NCBI RefSeq assembly: GCF_901709675.1
Contig: NC_051107.1
Span: 278,001-342,000, forward strand
Direction of reading: 5' to 3'
Length of the DNA stretch: 64,000 nucleotides
Source of the DNA: Syngnathus acus
Lineage: Eukaryota > Chordata > Actinopteri > Syngnathiformes > Syngnathidae
In this document: in pieces, positions 23,874 to 35,800 of the stretch
Layout of the letters: each line of letters begins with the position of its first letter
Position numbering within the stretch: position 1 is the stretch's first letter
Notes under the pieces: generated by a model
Database searches by the model: none
The model's input: the letters and a program-made list of their open reading frames with translations, nothing else
Told to the model about the DNA's origin: nothing
Position numbers and translations under genes: made by a program

Positions 23874-26800
23874 GCGTGTGCGTGTGCGTGTGCGTGTGCG
23901 TGTGCGTGTGCGTGTGCGTGTGCGTGTGCGTGTGCGTGTGCGTGTGCGTGTGCGTGTGCGTGTGCGCGTGCGTGTGTGCGTGTGGCCCACACACACGAGG
24001 CCCTGGGATGGTGCCATGGGGAACATTTGTGCTAAGTGTGAAAGGAATTATTTGAGCTGGACAAACTGTGAGAGGTCAGAGTGATAAAGACAAAGAGCTC
24101 ATGGAGAATGTAGATTGAGGTGTTGTGTAGTTGAGCGGAAAATATTTTTTCATCTTTAATATGGGCTGAAAGTCACTATTGGGATCTGAAACCTTGCTGA
24201 GTGGAAATGGCTCTGATGTAGAGAGGGGCAGTAAATATGAACATAATTTCCATGCCAACTGTAACACACTTTGGAAATCCTAAAATGAAGTAATTAAGAA
24301 TATTTTACTGTAAATATACAGATGATTGTTTTTTTTATGCTGTACCTCAGATCACTCAACAGCTGGAGGACATCTGTTTGCAAGTGATTGGCCTGGTCTT
24401 GCAGAAACCTATCATAGGTATGGCAGATGTGTCTGTGCAGGGGCTGAATAGTGTTTTGTTTTTGTAAACTCACACATTTTATATATCATGACCCATAGAA
24501 TATGTTCACAAGTACAGAAGTCAGACTGATTACCGAATAGGAAAGTATAAATTGAATAATAAACCTAATTATCAGTTACAATGTCAATTGTCAACAATTG
24601 TCAATGTCTCTATTTGTGGAGAAAAAGTCCTGGATTATCATGTATGTGGTTTTGGAAGTATTAATGTGCATGAGCTTTATATCATTCACAGAGTTCTATG
24701 AGGAGATTCTGTCTCTGGCTTTCGGACTCACATGCCAGACCATCTCCCCGCAGATGTGGCAGCTGCTGAGCGTCTTGTATGAGGTCTTTCAGCATGACTG
24801 GTTTGACTACTTCACTGGTTGGTCTCACCTGACTCGACTGTTGTGGTCAGAAGTTTACATAGACTTAACATGGGGCACGAATGTCGTATCGGTAATATTA
24901 TTTGAACCGGGTGAAATGGTTATCCAACAAAATCTTCAGTGGTTTTAAAACAAACCAAATTGTGTTTGAAATCAATAGGCCCCCTTGCTGCCACTTGCTG
25001 TCAATTGAAAATGTCACCTAAGTGCCTAAGCACTCCAGTAATATCATGTGACGTTCTCAAATTGGTCGTTACCTGAGCAACTGTGATGTCATTTACAGTT
25101 TACAGCAAGGGTCACCAACACGGTGCCCGCGGGCACCAGGTCGCTCGTGAGAACCGCACGAGTCGCCCGCAGGACTGTTCTAAAATTAGCTCAAATAGCG
25201 GCACTTGTCAGTGAGCTGCATCTATTTATTTTACAGTCAAACCTCGGTTTTCGAACGTCCCGGTTCTCGAAATAATCAGAATTCGAACAAAAAATTCGAG
25301 TTTTTTTGCTTCGGTTGTCGAACAAAATTCGGAGGTGGAACCTCGCGAGATGAGCCGGGAGGACCCGAGAAAACCCGACGGCGCGACCCGGATGCCGACT
25401 GACTCCGTTGTTATTGTATTTTAGTTACTTTGAGGATTGTATTAACCCCTAATCATTCCTCCAAAGAAAGCAAGTGGGAGCAATAAAGCCATCCTAAAAC
25501 ACAAAGACGCTCTTAAAGCAATGCGACAGTGAGCGCTGCGGTTGCGCGATCGGACCAAATTAAGCTCCCTGCGCACAGAGGTCCACTTAAATTTTGGAAA
25601 GTACATCAGGACTTTAAAAATATTTTCTAAATTTTAGCGACGGCTCTGTCACAATAATGCGACCACCGCGCTGCAGTTGCGCGAACGGACAAAATTAAGC
25701 TCCCTGCGCACTTAGGTCCACTTAAATTTTGGAAAATACATCAGGACTTTAAAAATATTTTCTAAATTTCAGCGATGGCTCTGTCACAATAATGCGACCA
25801 GTGCGGTGCAGTTGCGCGGTGGGCGACGCGCTACGTTGAGCGTTCGGCGGTGCGCTGCAGTTGCGCGATTGGACAAATATGCGCAAATGAAAAAATGCTT
25901 AAAAACGGCGGGGGGTTTTTGTCTTGAAACGGATTAAAAATCTTTTCCATTACAGTGGAGCCTCGGTTTTCGAACGTCCCGGTTCTCGAACAAATCGGTA
26001 TTCGAACAAAAACTTCGAGATTTTTTTGTTTCGGATGTCGGACGAAATTCAGTTGTCGAACCTCGCGAGATGAGCCGAGAGGACCCGCATGCCAACTGAC
26101 TCCGTTCGTTTTTACATTCTTGTTACTCTGAGGAATGCATCAACTCTAATCATGCCTCCAAAGGAAGCAAGTGGGAGCAGTAAAGCCATCCTAAAACACA
26201 AAGACGCTCCTAAAGTAATGCGACAGTGAGCGCCCGGCGCGCTGCGGTTGCGCGATCGGACCAAATTAAGCTCCTGCGCACTGAGGTCCACTTAAATTTT
26301 GGAAAGTCCATTAGGACTTTAAAAATATATTTTCAAAATTTTAGCGACCGCTCTGTCACAATAATGCGACCAGTGCGGTCAGTTGCGCGTTCGGCGGCGC
26401 GCTGCAGTTGTGTGATCGGACAAAATTAAGCTCCCTGCGCACTGAGGTCCACTTAAGTTTTGGAAAGTACATCAGGACTTTAAAAATATTTTCTAAATTT
26501 CAGCGACGGCTCTGTCACAATAATGCGACCAGCGCGGTGCAGTTGCACGGTCGGCGACGCGCTACGGTTGCGCGTTCGGCGGTGCGCTGCAGTTGCGCGA
26601 TCGGACAAAAAATGCGCCAATGAACAAATGCTTAAAAAGGGCGTTTTTTTTTTTGCTTGGAACGGCTTAATCGGCTGGCAACCGGTTCAGGGTGTCCCCC
26701 GCCTACTGCCCGATGACGGCTGGGATCGGCTCCAGCACTCCCGCGACCCCCGTGGGGACTAAGCGGTTCAGAAAATGGATGGATGGATGGATGGATTAAT

Positions 26801-29800
26801 TTTTATTCCATTATTTGTAATGGAAAACATGATTAGGAATTCAAACGATTCACTTCTCGAACAGCCTTCTGGAACGTATTGTGGTCGAAAACCGAAGCTC
26901 CACTGTATTTGTAATGGGTTAAATAGATTCGGAATTCGACCGATTCGCTTCTCGAACCACCTTCTGGAACGGATTGTGGTCAAAAACCAAGGTTTGACTG
27001 TATTTTTGCTATTCTTGTTAAAATCACACATGTGAACTGGAAATGACAATAATAACACATAGTGAAAGCAAAATTGAGCAAATTGGCTATTTCAGAAGTG
27101 TGTGTCACGCTGGTAGCCCTTTGCCTTAATCAGTACCCAAGAAGTAGCTCTCGGTTTAAGAAAGGTTGGTGACCCCTGGTTTACAGCAAGTGGCAAAATG
27201 GCTTGACACTAAGATGGGTAAAACCAGTGATTAATCTTGCCTAATTATATTTGACAAATGGCAATTTTAGTCAGAAAACTGCATTTAGACAAGTGGGGGT
27301 GAGTTGAACATGTTATTATTAAGACATTCATGCTCATAAGTTTATCGTTTCTTAACTTCTATCCTCAAATTTATACTCTACTTAATGGGATATTGTTTTT
27401 ATTCCACTTTAAACACTCAGAAATCACTGGTCATGTGATGCTCACAAGCTGAGCTATGATTGAGCCTTCAACATAGGTGATGTCATTCAACAACAACTAG
27501 CAAAAATGTGTTTTTAAAAGTATTGAATGTACATGAAAAATCACAAAGTTATGTAATTTGGTATAGACAAAATGTTTACTTTTTCTGCCGCTGAAATCGG
27601 CTAAATAAGTTGACCATCTCTTTAAAAGGACCAATAAATCAGGGTCACACTTCCTTTTTGTCAAAAGAGAAATAAAATCCAGACGTGACTCCACAATGAC
27701 CTTATGTAAAGACATCTTTACATGAGTCAAAAGAAAATTGTGAAAGAAAAACATGATAACTCACTATTGACATAACTGAAGAATCAAAACAACTTAACAA
27801 GATGCAATTAGTGTATACACATTTTTCTTAAACCACACTACAACTTGATATATTTATGGTACAGATATGATGCCACTTTTGCATAACTACGTCACCGTGG
27901 ATACAGACGTCTTCCTATCCAACCCCAAGAACTTGGAAATCATCTACAGCATGTGCAAAAAGGTATATTTCTTACACTATGCAAAATGAACTGAACTGAG
28001 TTTCAGAGGTTTGTAGTAGGGCCCGACCCAGATGAATTATTTCAGGCCAATGCCCATATTTGAAAGAAAATAAACATTACCGAATAATCAGACGATTAAT
28101 TCTAAGAGTGTATACAGAATATATTAGATTTTTTTTCGTCACTTCAACAATTATATAAATTAAAGTTAGAACGTTTGACTCTTTTATAATACTTTGCCCT
28201 TCAGTATTAGTTTAATTTTTAAACCAAGAGACATTTAGTCACAACCTCGCTCAGTGGACAACAATGTAAGAACAACGTTCTGCACCACTCATATGCCATT
28301 TAGCATCAGAGACTAAGTCTTGATTATTTTGAAAAGCGCAATAGTCGATCAATTTCATCAGCTGACCAATTAATCCGTTAAGGCCGTCGTTTGCAGTTTA
28401 ATTTGACTGGTTGGTGAGTTTTGAATCTCTCGTAGGTGTTGACCACAGATTCAGGTGAAGAAGCAGAGTGTCACGCTGCCAAACTGCTGGAGGTGATCAT
28501 ATTGCAATGTAAAGGCAGAGGGATTGATCAGGTCAGAAACAAATCTTTGCATCATGTGATTACCCAACATAAAAAAATGCTCACTTTAATATATGTGCAG
28601 TGTATCCCTCTGTTCGTGGAGGCTGCGCTGGAGCGTTTGACACGTGGCGTTAAGTCCAACAAGCTTCGGATCATGTGCCTGGAAGTGGCCATCGCTGCTC
28701 TTTACTATAGCCCGGCCATTCTTATGCACACTTTGGAAAACGCACACTTCTCCCAGAACCCAGAGACGATTACTGCCCACTTCATCAACCAGTGGATGAA
28801 CGACACTGAATACTTCCTTGGGTGAGAAACACCGCATACCAAACTGAGACCAGAACGATTTGATACAGGTCCACATTACATGTACGAATGATTGTACATT
28901 TAATGAAGTTATTTATTTAAAGCTGATAGCTAGCTGTTTTGCCTTGAAGACACAATTTTCTTAAACTAATCTCTCTCTCCTTCTCCACTCTTCTGGGATT
29001 GGGGTGCATTAAGGAATGTCTGCCATCTTGTGGTGAACACTGTTATTACAACTAATGATATTGGTAGCTTGGTCAGGGTTAGGATCGTTCCTTAAAGCCC
29101 AAGTATCACGGTAATAAATTCTACTGTTTTACATTTTACTCATTCAGTTGTGGTCGATGTAAAGTGGAACAGCAAATTTGAATGAAATCCTCGTCATCCT
29201 AGCATCACAGGGCCCTCTTTTACCCCTGTTCTGAGGAGCGGCTCAGAGCAAGCCGTTTTGGTGCGGTCTCTTTAAATGCAAATGAGATACTTCATACCCC
29301 ACTCCCTTCAGGCCGCAAGACGTGTGCCTCCTTTTCCGGTCGGGCATTTTTGTAATTTCTTAGCCGAGGTAGAGTTTACTTGCAAACTTTTTGATTGATT
29401 AAAAGTTGCCAACAGCAGAAGACATGTCCATACAACAATACAGAACACGTAACAAAATAAATCCCCTCACAGTATTGATGAACACGTCTTGTAAACAAGC
29501 ACTGCAGTCAAGTTAAGCAGTAAGATAATGCTAGTGTTAGCGAGAAGCTAACAAATGCATTGAACACATTATGTTCCCCAAGAATAATACAGCACCTTTG
29601 ATGCTATCCATTTGATACAACTACTCAAAATACACCTACAAGAAGTCAAAACAGAACGCACAGTGCTAAAATCCGCAGAAAGACTGATGCTAATGCTCTG
29701 AAAATAAGGCCATCATAGACACGCAATAATATGAAAGTTAAATACAGTTAATTATTTTTGTGTCATCTCAAGCTTACCGCTTTATTGTGTCCATCGTTTC

Positions 29801-32800
29801 CATAGATTGAAGGAACTGAACCCTCAATAAAATGAGGTCTTTCGGAGAATCCTTCTCTATATTGACAAGAGATTTCTGAAACTCTTGTCCTTGAAGCGCT
29901 TTGCAAAGACAAGCAGGACTTTGCCCACAGATGTTGGAAATTCATCCTGAAATTTTGAATTTAACCAGGCACTTCTTTGAGGTTCTGAGGCTAGGGGACA
30001 GTGTAATGAGTTGTGTGAGCAATCTCTCCATTTTGGCATCCTTGAGTTGTTTGGATTACAAAAGTCTCTCCGAGTAATAGGAATGGCGGATTTGCAAAAC
30101 CATTTGGCCACACCCATTACCTTGTTTGGTATTGCTGCCCCAAAGACATTGACGTAATAGATAAAGATACGTGATAGGAAATGGATAAAATTGAACGGAG
30201 TAAAAAAATATCCCCCAAACACATTATAAAAGTATCTCTGCAACACCCGGAGGGATACATTACACTTTTCTACAATTCTGAAGACTCCAAGTGCACAATA
30301 AAATGTATTTAATAAAAGTTGAATTTCCATGATATGATATTTTTCGATATATAGAGATAGTAGGTTCACCATTAGCGTTTCTGCTTCACTCGTAGGATCC
30401 ATGACCGTAAGATGTGCATCATTGGCCTGACAGTGCTGATGGAGCTTCCGAGCCGTCCGGCGGCTCTGGAGGCTGTTGCCACTCAAATCCTTCCTTCTGT
30501 ACTGCTCCTCTTCTTGGGCCTCAAGCACCTTTCTGCTTCCCATCACATCAACAAACCTGACCTGCTGGCAAACACGAGGACTTTGGATGAAGATAAAAAT
30601 GGTGAGTGGTCCACCGGCATTTATTGACCAACAACTGTATCCAATGCAATTTTCTACACCACTTATCCTGTTGTTTTATTTGTTGCTATGTCTACGTCAA
30701 AATGTGACGAAATGTGAACCTAGTCCATGACGCAATGTAGGTTGGAGATGATAACTATGAAGCAAACGTGGGCAAAATACAGCCCACAGGCCACAACTGG
30801 CTTATCCACTGCCTCTATTCAAAATAGAATATGGGGGGGGAAAAATTGCAAATATGCAGAGATGGTGACAAAGTCTCGCGTCAAGTTTCGAGCAGGTCCC
30901 AAGTTATTTTGGGGGGGAAAAAAATCAAGCAAGTCAGGTCAAGTCACCATCAAATTGTAAGCATGTTGAATTAATTCTTTGCACGTCTTAAGTCAAGTCA
31001 TATAATCTTGCTGAGTCGTAACATAGTGGAGCAATTATAAAATCTGTTTGCATGAGTGTTTACAGCTATCAACATCACGAGCATTGGGCAGGCCACACGT
31101 GTGAACTGACAAATAGTCGATTTCTGAAAATATTAAATTTACCAAATTGTGACATAGGAGGTTTCAGCCCAACGGAAGCAATATGTAACACATTTACTAC
31201 TACTACTAATAACGATACATTTAATTTGTAAGCACCTTTTGAGACCCAAACCCTAATCGACAAAATAATTGACAGATTAATCGATAATTAAAATAATCTT
31301 GAATTGCAGCCAGAACAATTTGAAACACAGTTTCTCACTTTGAACAAGGTTTGCTCAAGAGCAACAAGTTGGACTTTGACTCTGCTATTTGGCTCTTGAA
31401 CTTGGATTTGCCTGGCACGCTTTATCACAATGCTTGATGATTCCAACTGGTCCTTAACCTGCCAGGTTGGTTAGTAGTACGTTTTTAGTTGAATATTATT
31501 ATTATTAAGACTGTTTAGATTTTTAATTTTGAGCCACAGCAAATTAACAAAGTCCACAAACAGTTATTTTAATTCAAAGTCAAAGTCTGCTTTATTGTCA
31601 ACCTCTTCACATGCCAAGACACACAAAGAAATCGAAATTACGTTTCCACTATCCCACGGTGACAAGACATAGTACACGACATACATACAAGCAAACAACA
31701 CAAAATAAAAACAAGAAGGCACAAACAATGAATAATAAGAGTGATGAATAAATAATAAATAAACAAATAACACAATAAATAAATAAATAAGAGGAGCAAA
31801 ACGGAGCAAGTGTGCATACAGCAGACAGTCAGAATATAGCGCAAAAGTACAGGACGCTACGCAGAAGGGGGGAGAGAGTTCAGGATCCTAACAGCCTGGA
31901 GTACGAAGCTGTTGGTGAGTCAATTATTTTAATTATTATTATTATATTAATTATTTGATTTTAATAATTGTTCATTTTAATTTCACCTTTTTGAGGATAC
32001 AATATACAATGTAACCTGGAATGTTTCACTTTATACATAAATTAGCTCAAGATAGAGCTATCAAACTTAATCGATTAATCGACAAGCAATCGAATTACCG
32101 TATTTTCCGCCCTAAAAGGCGCAACGGGTTATAAGGCGCACCTTCAATGAACGGCCCATTTTAAAACTTTGTCCATATATAAGGCGCACCGGATTATAAG
32201 GCGCATAAAATAGAAGCTATACTGCATCAAACTGAGGTTGACTAGGGTTGCGGTATGCATCCACTAGCCAATAACCAACGAGCCCTCTGTAAACAATCGC
32301 GTTTCTCAAACGATCTCCTATAAAATGATCAGAACTGACTAAAGTTCGATCTAACGCATTGGTACTACTTACCTATGTTTCCCTTCCATATCGATCCGTA
32401 GATTTACTCGAAACATTAACAGAGCAGCCTATTTTGACATGAAATAGCCTGGTACGTATAGCAGCTATCGCAATAGCATTACCCATCCGCAAAGTCTCAC
32501 GAGCCTCAGTTCGCAATCTCCCATGAGCCTCAGCAAAGTGTAAACAATCGCGTTTCTCAAACGATCTCCTATAAAATGATCGGAACTGACTAAAGTTCGA
32601 TCTAACGCATTGGTACTACTTACCTATGTTTCCCTTCCATATCGATCCGTAGATTTACTCGAAACATTAACAGAGCAGCCTATTTTGACATGAAATAGCC
32701 TGGTACGTATATCAGCTATCGCAATAGCATTAGCCATCCGCAAAGTCTCACGAGCCTCAGCTCGCAATCTCCCATGAGCCTCAGCAAAGTGTAAACAATC

Positions 32801-35800
32801 TCGTTTCTCAAACGATCTCCTATAAAATGATCAGAACTGACTAAAGTTCGATCTAACGCATTGGTACTACTTACCTATGTTTCCCTTCCATATCGATCCG
32901 TAGATTTACTCGAAACATTAACAGAGCAGCCTATTTTGACATGAAATAGCCTGGTACGTATAGCAGCTATCGCAATAGCATTAGCCATCCGCAAAGTCTC
33001 ACGAGCCTCAGCTCGCAATCTCCCATGAGCCTCAGCAAAGTGTAAACAATCGCGTTTCTCAAACGATCTCCTATAAAATGATCGGAACTGACTAAAGTTC
33101 GATCTAACGCATTGGTACTACTTACCTATGTTTCCCTTCCATATCGATCCGTAGATTTACTCGAAACATTAACAGAGCAGCCTATTTTGACATGAAATAG
33201 CCTGGTACGTATAGCAGCTATCGCAATAGCATTAGCCATCCGCAAAGTCTCACGAGCCTCAGTTCGCAATCTCCCATGAGCCTCAGCAAAGTGTAAACAA
33301 TCGCGTTTCTCAAACGATCTCCTATAAAATGATCGGAACTGACTAAAGTTCGATCTAACGCATTGGTACTACTTACCTATGTTTCCCTTCCATATCGATC
33401 CGTAGATTTACTCGAAACATTAACAGAGCAGCCTATTTTGACATGAAATAGCCTGGTACGTATAGCAGCTATCGCAATAGCATTAGCCATCCGCAAAGTC
33501 TCACGAGCCTCAGCTCGCAATCTCCCATGAGCCTCAGCAAAGTGTAAACAATCGCGTTTCTCAAACGATCTCCTATAAAATGATCGGAACTGACTAAAGT
33601 TCGATCTAACGCATTGGTACTACTTACCTATGTTTCCCTTCCATATCGATCAGTAGATTTACTCGAAACATTAACAGAGCAGCCTATTTTGACATGAAAT
33701 AGCCTCGCGGGTACAACAGCTATTCGGTGACGCCCCCTGACTACAGTTGCCGTAATGCTGGGAAGCGATGCGACCTTGTAATTTACTAGTCGTACTAAAA
33801 CGTACTGAAACATTTTGGCAGAGCACTGTGTACAACCAGTATGGATCAACAAATTCATCAGTTGATCCATATATAAGGCGCACTGGCCTATAAGGCGCAC
33901 TGTCGGCTTTTGAGAAAATTTTAGGTTTTTAGGTGCGCCTTTTAGGGCGGAAAATACGGTAATTACTATTTCAATGATAGGGTAACTATTTAGAATATTT
34001 TTTAACTTAGAATGTCAGCCTCTAACCTTTGTCTTCATTCATAAAAAACAAACTGATTATCTTTTGTGTTTAATCAAAGCAAGAACATTTGCAACTGTCT
34101 GCTTTTACTACAGAAAACAATAACCGCACCAGTAACTGAATTTCAAAAAGCTTGGTGAGTACAACGTTAATCCCTCGTGCGTGATAATTGTTTGCTTGTA
34201 TTCATCACTAAACAATACCAAATAAACAACAATAAATGGAGGTGCCGTATTTTCCACACAATTAGGCGCACTTAAAAACTTAAAATATACTCAAAAAGCC
34301 ACAGTGCGCCTTATAATGCAGAGTGCCTTATATATGGATCGATTGATGAATTTGTTGATCCATACTGTACACAGCGCGCTGCGAAAATGTTTCAGTACGT
34401 TTTACAAACCGGATTGGGTTGAAGTTGGGAAATTGTGTAAAATGTAAATAAAAACAAAATACAATGATTTGAAAATCCTTTTCAACCTACATACAATTGA
34501 ATACACTACAAAGACAACATATTTAATGCTCAAACTCATAAACTTTATTTTATTTTTCAAATAAAAATTAACTTAGAATTTCATGGCTGTAACACGTGCA
34601 GTAGAAGTTGGGAAAGGGCATGTTTACCACTTCGTTACATCACCTTTTCTTTTAATAACACTCAATAAACGTTTTGGAATTTTCGTCCTTGCAATTTTGC
34701 TTTGAGAAATGTTGTTCTTAAACTGTTCAACTATTTTGTCACGCAGTTGTGGACAAAGTGGTGAACCACGCCCCATCCTTGTGAATGACTGAGCATGTTT
34801 GGGGAGGCTCCTTTTATACCCAATCATGGTACCCACCTGTTCCCAATTAACCTGATCACATGATAGCTGCTATACGCACGAGGCTATTTCATTTCAAAAT
34901 AGGCTGCTCCGTTAATGTTTCGAGTAAATTGACGGATCGGTATGGAAGGGAAACATAAGTAAGCAGTACCAATGTGTTAGATCGAACTTTCGTCAGTTCC
35001 GATCATTTTATAGGAGCTAGTTTGAGAAACGCGATTGTTTACAGGGTGCTGCCACGACACTTTGCTGAGGCTCATGGGAGTCTGCGAGCTGAGGCTCATG
35101 GGAGTTTGCGGGTGGCTAATGCTATAATGATAGCTGCTATACGCACGAGGCTATTTCATTTCAAAATAGGCTGCTCCATTAATGTTTCGAGTAAATCTAC
35201 GGTTCGATATGGAAGGGAAAAATAAGTAAGCAGTAACAATGTGTTAGATCAAACTTTAGTCAGTTCCGATCGTTCTATAGGAGATAGTTTGAGAAACGCA
35301 ATTGTTTACAGAGGGCTCATTGGTTATTGGCTAGTGCAGGGGTGGGCAAACTACGGCCCGCGGGCCACATCCGGCCCACGGGACCGTTTAATCCGGCCCG
35401 CCAACCCTGAATTAATTGTATTATTACATTTTTTTTTTTGTCATTTTGCCTGCAACGACTGCGTTTCCCCAGTAGATGGGGAACCGCTCGCCTGCGCATT
35501 TACTACCGGAAGCCGTGTCAGAAAGCTCGGTGCACACTCACAAGTGCGTGTACGTACGTACTCAGTAGTACGGACATGGCGCACTCGCGCTCTATTTGTA
35601 TCAGTCCCGAATTTAGAGCGTGGGCTGTGACGACAGCATTCTTGTAATTCGCTCGCTGAGCTTTCAGATACAGTTTGACGCTAAAGCCACCCACAAACCT
35701 TCCCCTGGAATCCTTCCATTAAAATGAGTGGCCCGAAGAAAAGAAGTGAGTGCCGAATGTTAAAAGAGTGGCCAATTTGGCTCGACGTACGCGACGTGAC

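Noticed and set aside
23567-24084. Open frames of poly Cys-Val, Val-Arg, Thr-His and Ala-His
   Set aside because: They are pure products of the GT/GTGTGC microsatellite in all frames, not genes.
29857-30546. A 229-codon antisense frame
   Set aside because: Its first part is the reverse of ipo8 exon 22 and the rest has no family features; a shadow frame.
32289-33706. Regularly spaced repeats that could suggest a CRISPR-like array
   Set aside because: The 251-bp units are contiguous with no unique spacers, and lie in a vertebrate MITE; a satellite.
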